From positions 62,001 through 126,000 of the forward strand of contig NZ_BCBA01000043.1 in NCBI RefSeq assembly GCF_001320245.1: 64,000 nt of DNA, in the 5' to 3' direction. The position numbers and the translations under genes were made by a program. This stretch comes from Pseudomonas sp. NBRC 111124. GTDB taxonomy: Bacteria > Pseudomonadota > Gammaproteobacteria > Pseudomonadales > Pseudomonadaceae. This document shows, in pieces, positions 9,054-17,479 of this stretch; the stretch's first letter is position 1; every line of letters begins with the position of its first letter. The notes beneath the pieces are model-generated. The model saw only the letters and a list, made by a program, of their open reading frames with translations, did no database searches and had not been told where the DNA came from.

Positions 9054-10142
9054 ATGTCCATTGAATTTGTCGGCATGATCTTCCCCCGCCAATGGTCCGA
9101 AACCCGTGGCGTACGCACGCCGGACTTCGACCTGCCGTTCATCCGTCACCACGCCCGTGCCCATGAGCATGCCGGCTTCGACCGCGTACTGATTGCCAGC
9201 GGCCCCGGCAGCGCCGACAGCCTGCAGATTGCCGCTTACGCTGCGGCGCACACCGAACGCCTTGGTTTCATGATCGCCCACCGCCCGGCCCTGACCGCGC
9301 CGACGGTGGCTGCACGGGCATTCGCCACCCTCGACCACACCACCGGCGGTGGGCGCATCCGCCTGCATGCGATCACCGGAATCACCGCCGAACCGCAAGA
9401 GGGGGACACCCTGCTCGACAAGACCGAGCGCTACCGGCGTGCCGACGAGTACCTTGAGATTGTCCGTCGTACCTGGACTGCCGAAGAACCGTTCGACTTC
9501 GAGGGCCGCTACTTCAACATCAAAGACGCCTTTTCACCGGTGAAGCCGCTGCAGCAGCCGCATATACCGATTTCCTTCGGCGGCTCGTCCGACATCGCCT
9601 ACCAGATTGCCGTCAAGCATGCGGATCTGTATGCCCTGTGGGGTGAGCCGCTGAGCGGCGTTGCCGAACAGATCGGCAAACTCAAGGCTGCTGCGCACGC
9701 TGCGGGCGTGGCAGCGCCAAGGGTCAGTTTGTCGGTGCGGCTGATTTTGGCGGCCACCGAGGACCAGGCCTGGCAGCGTGCCGAACAGATCCTCGCGCAG
9801 ATCAAGGCCAACCCACAGTTTGCCGCAGATAGCCCTTGGCAGAAGCGCATCAAGGGCACCGGTTCCGAACGTTTGCTCGCCGCCGCCGCCCGCGCCGACC
9901 GGCATGATCGGGCGCTGTGGATGCCGACGGCGACTGCGGTGGGGGCCTATGGCGATACCACCGCGTTGGTAGGCACGCCGGAAACCGTGGCCCAGGCATT
10001 GCTCGATTATGTCGACCTGGGAGTGACTACTTTTCTCAACCGAGGCTATGACCCGCTGTATGACACGGTGGATTATGGCCGCTGGGTAATTCCCGCGGTG
10101 CGTGAGGAAGTACGGCGGCGGCAGGCCCGGTTCGTGGACTGA
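9054..10142 (+). CDS. LLM-class flavin-dependent monooxygenase II
   Basis: 362 aa, SsuD-like luciferase fold. It has the family segments GFDRVLIASGPGSAD, RLGFMIAHRPALTAPTVAARAFATLD and PISFGGSSDIAYQIAVKHADLYALWGEP. The site equivalent to SsuD Arg226-x-His228 reads SVR (S227, R229), so the catalytic His is absent. The C-terminal region ends NRGYDPLYDTVDYGRWVIP, unlike the YPHLEEAYR signature. It closes operon (a) and ends just before a strong bidirectional hairpin. Substrate unknown. Confidence 0.85.
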   Translation: MSIEFVGMIFPRQWSETRGVRTPDFDLPFIRHHARAHEHAGFDRVLIASGPGSADSLQIAAYAAAHTERLGFMIAHRPALTAPTVAARAFATLDHTTGGGRIRLHAITGITAEPQEGDTLLDKTERYRRADEYLEIVRRTWTAEEPFDFEGRYFNIKDAFSPVKPLQQPHIPISFGGSSDIAYQIAVKHADLYALWGEPLSGVAEQIGKLKAAAHAAGVAAPRVSLSVRLILAATEDQAWQRAEQILAQIKANPQFAADSPWQKRIKGTGSERLLAAAARADRHDRALWMPTATAVGAYGDTTALVGTPETVAQALLDYVDLGVTTFLNRGYDPLYDTVDYGRWVIPAVREEVRRRQARFVD

Positions 10143-10154
10143 GGGTGCGGTAAA

Positions 10155-10196
10155 GCCTTGGGGTTGCATCTGGGTTGCCAGGTGCAACCCCAAGGC
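10155..10196. terminator. Bidirectional hairpin between convergent operons
   Basis: A perfect 14-bp stem, GCCTTGGGGTTGCA pairing with TGCAACCCCAAGGC around a 14-base loop, lies between the stop of the monooxygenase at 10,142 and the stop of the ABC ATPase at 10,203. There is no clear T-run, so it may be a terminator or an mRNA-stabilising hairpin. Confidence 0.7.
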
Positions 10197-10202
10197 ATGC
10201 AT

Positions 10203-11987
10203 TTAGAGGCCGACACGCAACCTGGGCGAATGCTCCACCAGCGTGCGGGTATACGCGTCAACCGGTTGCCCAAGCACCTGCCCGGCAGCGCCCTGCTCCA
10301 CCACCCGCCCCTGACGCAGTACCAATACCCGGTCGGCAATTGCCCGCACCACACCGAGGTCATGGGTGACGAATAGCAAGGTCAGCCCCTCTTGCTGCAG
10401 CCGCTGCAGCAACGCCAGAATCGATGCTTGCACCGACACATCCAGCGCCGAGGTGATTTCGTCACACACCAGCAACTTCGGCTCGCAGATCAACGCTCGG
10501 GCAATCGCCACCCGCTGGCGCTCACCGCCCGACAAGCTATGCGGGTACAAATCGGCTACGCGTGCCGGCAGCGACACCCGCTCCAGCACGGCCTCGACCC
10601 GCTGACGTGCTTCAGCACCACGCACCCCGAAAAAGTGCGCCAACGGCGCGCTGAGGGTTTGCCCGACTGTCTGTCTTGGGTTCAGGGCCCGGTACGGGTT
10701 CTGGAACACATACTGGATCTGGTGACGCAGCCGGGCATCACGTTCGCGCGCGGCAAACGCCAGAGGCTCGCCGGCGTAGCTCATTTGCCCTTGAACGTTG
10801 TCGCCGAGCCCGGCAATGGCCCGGGCCAGGCTGGTCTTGCCCGAACCCGACTCGCCCACCAGCGCCAGGCACTCGCCTTGCCCAACCCGCAGGGAAACAT
10901 CGAACAGCACCTGGCGATCGTAGGCGACATCCAGGCCCCGAACTTCCAGCAACATCGCTTCGCCCGGCGCAGCAGCCGCCTCGATAGCCACACCTCCAAT
11001 GGGCAGCGGCTCGCGGTGCGGCACCAGGCACGCCACCTGATGCCCGCCGTCGTGTGCCTGCAACGACGGCTCGATCACTGAACACTCTGCGCGACGCCTG
11101 CCGCAGCGCGGCGCAAAGGCACAGCCGGCCGGGCGCTGCCCCGGTGCCGGGGCGTGCCCGGCAATCGCCTGCAACGGCTGGCGCCGGGCGATGTCGGGAA
11201 TGGCCGCAAGCAATGCGCGCGTGTAGGGGTGCCGCGGTGCGCGAAACATCGCCTCGCGCCCCGCCACTTCCACCAGGCGCCCGGCGTACATCACCATCAC
11301 CCGGTCAACCAGGTCACGTACCACCGCCAGGTCATGGGTAACGTACAGTGCCGCTACACCTTGGTCACGGCACAGGCGCTTGAGGGTCTGCAGCACATGG
11401 GCCTGGGTGGTCACGTCCAGTGCAGTGGTGGGCTCATCGAGCACGATAAGTCGGGGCCGCAAGACGAACGCAAGCGCGAGCATCATGCGCTGTTGCTGCC
11501 CGCCAGACAGTTGATGCGGGAACCGCCGCAGGAAGGCGTCGTCATCGGGCAGCCCAACCTCCAGCAGGGTTTGGCCGATGCGCTGGCGCACCGCATCACG
11601 CGACAGCGCGGGCTGGTGCGCCAACAGCGCTTCACGCAGCAAGGGCCCCAGACGCAACGCCGGGTTCAGTGCGGTGGCCGGGTCCTGGGCCACATAGCCG
11701 ACCAGCCCGCCACGGGCCAGGCGCAAGGCCTCGCCCTCGAGTTCGAGCAGCGATTGCCCGGTCACCACCACGTGCCCGCCAACAATGTGTGCACCCTGCC
11801 GGGCATGGCGCAGCAATGCCGTGGCCAAGGTGGTCTTGCCCGAACCGGACTCACCGACCAGGCCGACAATCTCGCCAGCTGCCAGGCTGAAGGAAACCCC
11901 GGCCAACACATCGACCTGCCCGGCCAGCTCTACCCGCAGGTCACTGACCCGCAACACTTCACTCACGGCATTCAGCGGTGCATTCAT
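10203..11987 (-). CDS. ABC importer ATPase, fused DppD-DppF type
   Basis: 594 aa with two complete nucleotide-binding domains in one chain. The first has Walker A GESGSGKT at about 45-52, LSGGQQQRMM and LIVLDEPTTALD, followed by the oligopeptide C-terminal segment HPYTRALLAAIPD and the Cys-containing tail common to DppD. The second has GESGSGKTSL, LSGGERQRVAIARAL and LLVCDEITSALD. It powers the permeases encoded just upstream. The ATG overlaps the permease stop (ATGA), so the two are translationally coupled. Residues before MNAPLNAV in the longer reading frame belong to the overlapping permease gene in another frame. Confidence 0.92.
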   Translation of the reverse strand: MNAPLNAVSEVLRVSDLRVELAGQVDVLAGVSFSLAAGEIVGLVGESGSGKTTLATALLRHARQGAHIVGGHVVVTGQSLLELEGEALRLARGGLVGYVAQDPATALNPALRLGPLLREALLAHQPALSRDAVRQRIGQTLLEVGLPDDDAFLRRFPHQLSGGQQQRMMLALAFVLRPRLIVLDEPTTALDVTTQAHVLQTLKRLCRDQGVAALYVTHDLAVVRDLVDRVMVMYAGRLVEVAGREAMFRAPRHPYTRALLAAIPDIARRQPLQAIAGHAPAPGQRPAGCAFAPRCGRRRAECSVIEPSLQAHDGGHQVACLVPHREPLPIGGVAIEAAAAPGEAMLLEVRGLDVAYDRQVLFDVSLRVGQGECLALVGESGSGKTSLARAIAGLGDNVQGQMSYAGEPLAFAARERDARLRHQIQYVFQNPYRALNPRQTVGQTLSAPLAHFFGVRGAEARQRVEAVLERVSLPARVADLYPHSLSGGERQRVAIARALICEPKLLVCDEITSALDVSVQASILALLQRLQQEGLTLLFVTHDLGVVRAIADRVLVLRQGRVVEQGAAGQVLGQPVDAYTRTLVEHSPRLRVGL

Positions 11988-12811
11988 GACGCTTTCTCCC
12001 CAATCCGCGCACTGGCCCGGCCAATGCCCTCGGCCAGGATGTTGGTGCCATAGGCAAACACCCCGATCAGCAGCGCCGGCGCCAGCACGGCCCACGGCTG
12101 CACCAGCAGCCCGGCCTGGTTTTCATTGATCATCAAGCCCCAGTCGGCAGCCGGTGGCGCCACCCCGTAACCGAGAAAACTCAAGCCCGACAACATGCCT
12201 ACCGCCCAGGTCAGCATGTTGCCGAAGTGCACCAGCAACGGCGTGAGGATGTTCGGCAGGATCTCCAGGAACAGAATGCGCCAGCGCGGGTACCCCATCA
12301 TCTGTGCCGCCTCGACAAACTCCTGCCCGGCCACCGCCACCGCGCTGCCCCGGGCCAGGCGAATCACCCCGGGGGTGAAGGCAATGGCCACCGTCAGCAC
12401 GATCAGCCACGGCGCCCGGCCGAGCATGGACACGATCAGCAGCACCAGAATCAGGTCAGGAAACGCCAGCGACACATCCGCCGCCCAGCTGATTGCCTGG
12501 TCCAGGCGCCGCCGCGAGAACCCGGCCAGCAGGCCCAGGCTACCGCCTGCCAGCAAGGCCAGGGTGGCTGCCGCCACGGACATCCACAGTACCGACAGGC
12601 CACCACTGAGCAGCCGCGACAGCAGGTCATGGCCGAGAAAATCATGCCCCAGCGGCGCCCCGGCAGCCGGCGGGCCATACACAGGCCCGACCATGGCCGT
12701 GGGCGCATGCGGCGCCAGCCAGGGGCCCAGCACCGCCAGCAGCGCCACCAGCACGGTAATCACCGCGCCACGGCGGATCTGCGGCTCGGCCAGCCAACGG
12801 GAATCAGTCAT
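11984..12811 (-). CDS. ABC importer permease, DppC type
   Basis: 275 aa inner-membrane protein with about six transmembrane segments (for example AVITVLVALLAVLGPWLA near the N-terminus). The cytoplasmic coupling loop contains EFVEAAQMMGYPRWRILFLEILPN, the EAA motif of binding-protein-dependent permeases. The start MTDSRW overlaps the upstream permease stop by 8 bases. It forms a heterodimeric channel with the DppB-type partner and receives substrate from the Tat lipoprotein encoded at 13,873-15,447. Confidence 0.92.
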   Translation of the reverse strand: MTDSRWLAEPQIRRGAVITVLVALLAVLGPWLAPHAPTAMVGPVYGPPAAGAPLGHDFLGHDLLSRLLSGGLSVLWMSVAAATLALLAGGSLGLLAGFSRRRLDQAISWAADVSLAFPDLILVLLIVSMLGRAPWLIVLTVAIAFTPGVIRLARGSAVAVAGQEFVEAAQMMGYPRWRILFLEILPNILTPLLVHFGNMLTWAVGMLSGLSFLGYGVAPPAADWGLMINENQAGLLVQPWAVLAPALLIGVFAYGTNILAEGIGRASARIGEKAS

Positions 12812-13880
12812 GGGTTGCCTCCTGGGCAGGGGTGCTGCGCACACGTCGCCACCACGGGCGGATGCCGCGGCGGATACGGCGGATCATCCGCACGCGGCGG
12901 GCGGTACGCAGTTTGGGGGTCAGCAATACGGTCAGCAGGTCGGCCAGCAGGTTGATCAGCACCACCGCCAGGGTGATGACCAGCACCACGCCCTGGATCA
13001 TCGGCAGGTCGCGCATCTGGATCGCCGCGTTCAGTGCGGTGCCGATGCCCGGGTAACTGAAAATCACCTCGGCCAGCAACGCGCCACCGACCAAGGTGCG
13101 CAGGGTCAGGGCTACACCCTGGATCGCCGGGGTCAGGGCATTGGGCAAAGTGTGCCGCCAGATGATGCGCCGCTCGGGAATGCCACGCAGGCGCGCGGCT
13201 ATTACAAAGTCGGACTCCAGCGCCTCGATCATCGACGCCCGCACCATGCGCGTGAGGTACGGCAGCGCCGACAGGCTCAGCGCCACCACCGGCAGCACCA
13301 GCGACGGCCACTGGCGCCACAACGGCAATTGCGGGTCAAGGATCGACACCGCCGGCAGCCAGCCCATGCCCGGCATGGAAAACAGCATCACCAGGCCGAT
13401 GGCCAGCAGAAAACCCGGGGTGGCCTTGAGCAGGATCAACGCCGACAGCCCCCAGCGGTCCAGCCGGCTGTCGCGGCGCAGGGCCAGGCTCACCCCCAGC
13501 AGCAGCGCCAATGGCACCACCAGCGCCAGCACCCCGGCCAGCAAGGCCAGGGTATGGCCGAGGCGGCCGAACAGCAGCTGCGCCACCGGCAGCTGGGAGT
13601 CCAGCGAAACACCCAGGTCGCCGCGCAAGGCCGCGCCCAGCCAACGCAGGTACTGCAGCAGGATCGGCTGGTCGAGGCCCAGTTGCCGTTGCAGGGTGAG
13701 GATGCTTTCCAGTGGCGCATCCGGGCCAAGAATCACCCGTGCCGGGTCCGATGGCAGCGCCTGGGTGGCGATGAACACCACCAGGCTGATCACCCAGGCG
13801 GTGAGCACCCCGTAACCGAGGCGCCCGAGGAACCAGGCCAGCCAGGCCGGCGTGCGGGGGGTGTGCTGAGTGTCAGGCAT
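12804..13880 (-). CDS. ABC importer permease, DppB type
   Basis: 358 aa with an N-terminal transmembrane helix (YGVLTAWVISLVVFIATQALP) and the periplasmic DppB-like segment. The EAA loop SDFVIAARLRGIPERRIIWRHTLPN is near the C-terminus. The C-terminal tail is unusually rich in Arg (RRVRMIRRIRRGIRPWWRRVR), a strong positive-inside cap. Its ATG overlaps the upstream binding-protein gene by 8 bases, consistent with a tightly coupled operon. Confidence 0.92.
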   Translation of the reverse strand: MPDTQHTPRTPAWLAWFLGRLGYGVLTAWVISLVVFIATQALPSDPARVILGPDAPLESILTLQRQLGLDQPILLQYLRWLGAALRGDLGVSLDSQLPVAQLLFGRLGHTLALLAGVLALVVPLALLLGVSLALRRDSRLDRWGLSALILLKATPGFLLAIGLVMLFSMPGMGWLPAVSILDPQLPLWRQWPSLVLPVVALSLSALPYLTRMVRASMIEALESDFVIAARLRGIPERRIIWRHTLPNALTPAIQGVALTLRTLVGGALLAEVIFSYPGIGTALNAAIQMRDLPMIQGVVLVITLAVVLINLLADLLTVLLTPKLRTARRVRMIRRIRRGIRPWWRRVRSTPAQEATHD

Positions 13881-15447
13881 TGGGGTTCAACCAGAGTTCG
13901 TCAAAGCGCCAGGAGGCGAAAGTGGTCTGTTCCGGGGCGAACCCGCCGACCTTGGCGGACGCTGCGTCGAGCACGTCGGAGAAGCCCCAGATCAGCAACC
14001 CGCCACGTTCGTGCTGGATGGCCTGGGCTTCGTGCACCAAGGCCTTGCGCTGCGCAAGGTCGGGCTGGGCCAAGGCCTGCTGGAACAGTTCGGTAAAGCG
14101 CGGGTCATGGAAATTGCTGCGGTTGTAGATGGCCTGCGGCGCGTCGTTATGCAGCGCCGAGGCCAGAAAGCCGCGTGCTGGGGTCGAGCCCGGCGACAAC
14201 TGCCATTGCTCGCGTTGCGGCCCATTGAACACCGAGCCATCGACCTGATTGACCTTCACCTGCACCCCGGCTTTCAAGGCCTGCTGGGCGAAGACCAGCG
14301 CGGCGTTGACACCCGGCCCGGGTGGGGTGGTGAGCTCGACGCGCAGGTCGCTGTGCCCGGCCTGGCGCAGCAGCGAACGGGCCTGGTCCAGGTCGTACGG
14401 GCGCTGGGCGATGCTGTGGTTGTAGGTAGGGTCATGCGGCGAATACAGGTCGTTGGCGACGCGGCCAAAGCCGTTCAACCCACGCGCTATCAGTTCCTGG
14501 CGGTCGGCGAGCAGGCGAAACGCCTGGCGCACGCGCACATCCTGGAACGGCGCCTTGGCCACGTTCAGGTTGAAGCCGGTGAACGACGTGGTGGGCGAGG
14601 CATACAGGCGCAACCGTGGGTCGGCCTTGAGCAGCGCGCTGTGCTCGGCCTGCACGCCACTGGCCACGTCGATCTGCCCGGCGCGCAGGGCTGCTGCCCG
14701 CGACACCTGGTCCTTGAACTCGATGATTTCCAGCTCATCGGCATAGGGCCGGTTGGGCTTGTAGTAGTTTTCGAAGCGGCTGTAGAGCGAGCGCTGGCCG
14801 GGAATGAAGCTTTTCAGCCGGTAAGGCCCGGCACCGACCGGGTTGGTCAGCGGGTGGTAGTCGGTAGGCACGATGCCGCCGAAACTGATCAGCGTTTCAT
14901 CCAGCGGGTAGAAACTCTGCCCCTGCTTGAAACGGATTTCGATGGTGCGCTCATCCAGCTTGCGCAACGCCTGCCGGTCGATGGCGCCGACCAGCCCGGC
15001 GAACGGCGAGGCCAGTTGCGGGTCGGTCAGGCGCAGGATCGAGAACAGCATGTCGTCGGCGCCGATGGTTTTGCCATGGTGGAACTCCAGCCCAGGCTTC
15101 AGGCGGATGGTCCAGGCGCTGGCATCGGCGTTCGGCTCGGCAAATTCGGCCAGGGCCAGGCGTGTGCTGACATCGGCGTTCCATTCCCAGAACTTGGCGT
15201 ACAGCGCCCAGCCGCGGATGATCCCGCCGCCAACCGGCTTATGTGCATCGAGGTTGCCGGCCTGGTCGCCATCGATAATACCCACCCGCAGGCGCCCACC
15301 ACGCACGGGCGTGCCCGGCAGCTGCGCGCTGGCGGCGGCCGGCGCGCTGGCGTCACAGCCACTGAGCAGCCCGCCGCCGAGCAGCAGGCTGCCACCCACG
15401 GCCAGGCTGTTGCCGAGAAACACCCGGCGCGAAAACAGCTCGCTCAT
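13873..15447 (-). CDS. Opp/Dpp-type substrate-binding lipoprotein, Tat-exported, II
   Basis: 524 aa solute-binding protein, family 5. It has a twin-arginine signal (SRRVFLGNSLAVGG) and a lipobox (LLSGCD). It is a close paralogue of the protein at 4713-6266 on the other strand, and is the copy physically linked to the DppBC/DppDF-type importer. Only two Met (start and one internal) and the lipobox Cys occur in 524 residues, a marked sulfur economy. The ligand is probably an organosulfur compound, possibly a peptide or thioether conjugate; the sequence does not say which. Confidence 0.88.
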   Translation of the reverse strand: MSELFSRRVFLGNSLAVGGSLLLGGGLLSGCDASAPAAASAQLPGTPVRGGRLRVGIIDGDQAGNLDAHKPVGGGIIRGWALYAKFWEWNADVSTRLALAEFAEPNADASAWTIRLKPGLEFHHGKTIGADDMLFSILRLTDPQLASPFAGLVGAIDRQALRKLDERTIEIRFKQGQSFYPLDETLISFGGIVPTDYHPLTNPVGAGPYRLKSFIPGQRSLYSRFENYYKPNRPYADELEIIEFKDQVSRAAALRAGQIDVASGVQAEHSALLKADPRLRLYASPTTSFTGFNLNVAKAPFQDVRVRQAFRLLADRQELIARGLNGFGRVANDLYSPHDPTYNHSIAQRPYDLDQARSLLRQAGHSDLRVELTTPPGPGVNAALVFAQQALKAGVQVKVNQVDGSVFNGPQREQWQLSPGSTPARGFLASALHNDAPQAIYNRSNFHDPRFTELFQQALAQPDLAQRKALVHEAQAIQHERGGLLIWGFSDVLDAASAKVGGFAPEQTTFASWRFDELWLNPNA

Positions 15448-15457
15448 TGCCCTCTCC

Positions 15458-16645
15458 TTACGCCGGTTGCGCCACGCGCGGCTTGCTCGCCGCGCCTAGC
15501 TGCGGCACGTCGAAACCGTGGTCCAGGTCCAGCAGCGGGAACAGCAGGTCGGCCACCCGGTGCGCTTCGTCGATCAGCGGGAAGCCCGAGAGGATGAACG
15601 CAGAGGTGCCCTGGGCTTCGTACTCGCGGATGCGCTCAGCTACCTGTTCGGCGCTGCCGACCAGATAGGTGCCGGCGGCCGGGCCGAGGAGGTTGAAGCC
15701 GAACAGGCTGGGGCCCAGCCAAACGTTGGGGTAGATCTCCAGTTCACGCGCCGTGGGCAGCCGCCCGGCCCGGATGCTGTCGAGGTTGCGCTGGATGCGC
15801 GGGTCATCGCTGACGTAGCTTTCCAGCGTTTGTCCCCGTGGCAGCTGGCGCTCGATGGCAGCGCGTGCAGTGGCCAGCGAGGTGCGCTGCAACAGGCGCT
15901 CGGCGTGGGCCCAGGCTTCTTCCTCGGTTTCGCGCACAATGACCTGCAGGCGGGTGCCATAGGTCAGTTCGCGGCCAATCTTCGCCGCCTCGGCCGCTAC
16001 TCGGCGGAACTTGTCGCCAAGCTTTTGCGGGGTGTCGGCGAAGCTCAGGTAGACGTCCAGCAATTGCACCGAGTGCGCAACGCCGGGTGCCGACGTGCCG
16101 GCGCCCCACAGCGGGATGCCAGGCTTTTGCTGCGGGGGATGCCAGCCGCCCAGCGGGTGGCTGGCAGCGGCTGGCGAGCGCGGCGAAAGCTTGATGTAGC
16201 GGCCGTCATAGCCAGCGGTTTCACCGGCATAGAAGCTTTGGAAAGCGCGCCAGTATTCCAGGCTGAAGTCATAGCGTTCATCGTGCGGGTAATGCACGCC
16301 CAGGGTGGCCAGGCCAGCATCGTTGCCGTTGACCACGTTAAACAGCAGGCGACCGTTGGAAAACTGGTCGAAAGTGAGCGCCCACTTGGCCAGTACCGCC
16401 GGCGACAGTTCGCCCGGGTGTTGCGCGACCAGGAAGCGCAAGCGCGAGGTAGCATCGATCAGTGCAGCCGATACCGCCAGGCTTTCGTTGGGGCTCGAGC
16501 CGAGCAGCGAGCCGTAGAAACCCAGGCGGTCAGCGGCGATAGCCAGTTGCTTGAGGTGTTCGAAATCGGTGTGCCAGCGGCCCTCGGGCTCCCAAGGGTG
16601 GGGGCCATCAGGGGTGGTGAGGTACCAGAGGATTTTGACTGCCAT
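15458..16645 (-). CDS. LLM-class flavin-dependent monooxygenase III
   Basis: 395 aa, SsuD-like barrel. Visible family segments are LKQLAIAADRLGFYGSLLGSSPNESLAVSAALI, FSNGRLLFNVVNGNDAGLATLG and YGTRLQVIVRETEEEAWAHAERLL. The SsuD Arg226 equivalent is kept (R232) but His228 is Gln (Q234). The YPHLEEAYR signature is FPLIDEAHR, with the active-site Tyr replaced by Phe. There is no Cys and no Met other than the start residue. It is co-transcribed with the aldolase-like gene and the DszB-like gene upstream. Confidence 0.85.
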   Translation of the reverse strand: MAVKILWYLTTPDGPHPWEPEGRWHTDFEHLKQLAIAADRLGFYGSLLGSSPNESLAVSAALIDATSRLRFLVAQHPGELSPAVLAKWALTFDQFSNGRLLFNVVNGNDAGLATLGVHYPHDERYDFSLEYWRAFQSFYAGETAGYDGRYIKLSPRSPAAASHPLGGWHPPQQKPGIPLWGAGTSAPGVAHSVQLLDVYLSFADTPQKLGDKFRRVAAEAAKIGRELTYGTRLQVIVRETEEEAWAHAERLLQRTSLATARAAIERQLPRGQTLESYVSDDPRIQRNLDSIRAGRLPTARELEIYPNVWLGPSLFGFNLLGPAAGTYLVGSAEQVAERIREYEAQGTSAFILSGFPLIDEAHRVADLLFPLLDLDHGFDVPQLGAASKPRVAQPA

Positions 16646-16729
16646 GGGGAAATGTCCAGTTCATGAGCGATGTACGTGGGTTGTGGCCTTGTTTGGCGAA
16701 AGGGGCGCCAGCGCCCCCCGGTGATCGGC

Positions 16730-17461
16730 TCAGCTACGCCGGTCGATGCCTGGGACCAGGCCCAGCTCGTTCGCCCGCTCATACAGCCCGCTCATCTTCC
16801 ACTGCTGGGTCAGCACCCCCGGGCCATAAGGCCGCGACCCACCAAGGGCATCTGCCAGCAACTGGATCTGCGCGCCCTCCTCCAGCAACAGAATGAACTC
16901 CGCCGTAGCCCGCAGCCCTTGCTTGCCCCACACGGTGGCGCCGCCGTTGGCTTCGAGAATGGCCAGGTTGAAGGGGTTCTCGGCGATCTTGTCGAGGATG
17001 AAATCGACCTCGGCCTGGCGCCGGTCGATGTACACCGGCAGCTCGCGCGCCAGCTGGTAGCGCTGCACCGGCACATAATGGAACGGCAAGGTGCGATGGG
17101 TCTGTGCCCAGGCGCCGAGGTACGGGCTGTGCACGTGTGACACGGTGGTGATGTCGGCGTGGGTCTGGAACAGCTTGGTGTAGCGGCCCAGGCCACCTTT
17201 GCCCTTGCCGACGATGACGTTGCCGGAAAAATCGGTAACGGTGGCCTGCAGCGGCTTGCGGTGGTTCCACGGGCCGCCGTAGTTCACCGACACCAGCAGC
17301 TCTTCACCGGGCACGCGCTCGATGAAACCGACGGTTCCGTTGGCCGTGATGGTGTTGGTTTCGCGGAACACGCTGAACGCGGCTTCGGCTTCGGCCACTA
17401 CCTGGTCGACGAAGGTTTGCAGTTCGGCGGTCACGGGGCGTTCGTTGATCAGTACGGTCAT
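16730..17461 (-). CDS. Class II aldolase/adducin-family protein with altered metal site
   Basis: 243 aa. The fold is recognisable from NTITANGTVGFIERVPGEELLVSVN, the metal-binding HVH (H109, H111) in TTVSHVHSPYLGAWAQTHR, and the C-terminal EFILLLEEGAQIQLLADA helix. The NHG motif that normally gives the third zinc His appears as ANGGATVWG, with Gly173 in its place, so the metal site may be rebuilt or lost. In this operon it could cleave or epimerise the carbon skeleton left after desulfurisation, or bind a substrate without lyase chemistry; both are guesses. It contains 2 Met and no Cys. Confidence 0.75.
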   Translation of the reverse strand: MTVLINERPVTAELQTFVDQVVAEAEAAFSVFRETNTITANGTVGFIERVPGEELLVSVNYGGPWNHRKPLQATVTDFSGNVIVGKGKGGLGRYTKLFQTHADITTVSHVHSPYLGAWAQTHRTLPFHYVPVQRYQLARELPVYIDRRQAEVDFILDKIAENPFNLAILEANGGATVWGKQGLRATAEFILLLEEGAQIQLLADALGGSRPYGPGVLTQQWKMSGLYERANELGLVPGIDRRS

Positions 17462-17479
17462 GGTCAGTCTCCAGGAAGA

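Noticed and set aside
10155..10196. Small RNA or mobile-element end suggested by the long palindrome
   Set aside because: The position between two convergent stops fits a shared terminator or stabilising hairpin better; no target duplication or second copy was seen.
12195..14096. 633-codon plus-strand reading frame
   Set aside because: Antisense to the two permeases; the translation is rich in Arg, Gln, His and Pro with no domain, a typical shadow in GC-rich genes.
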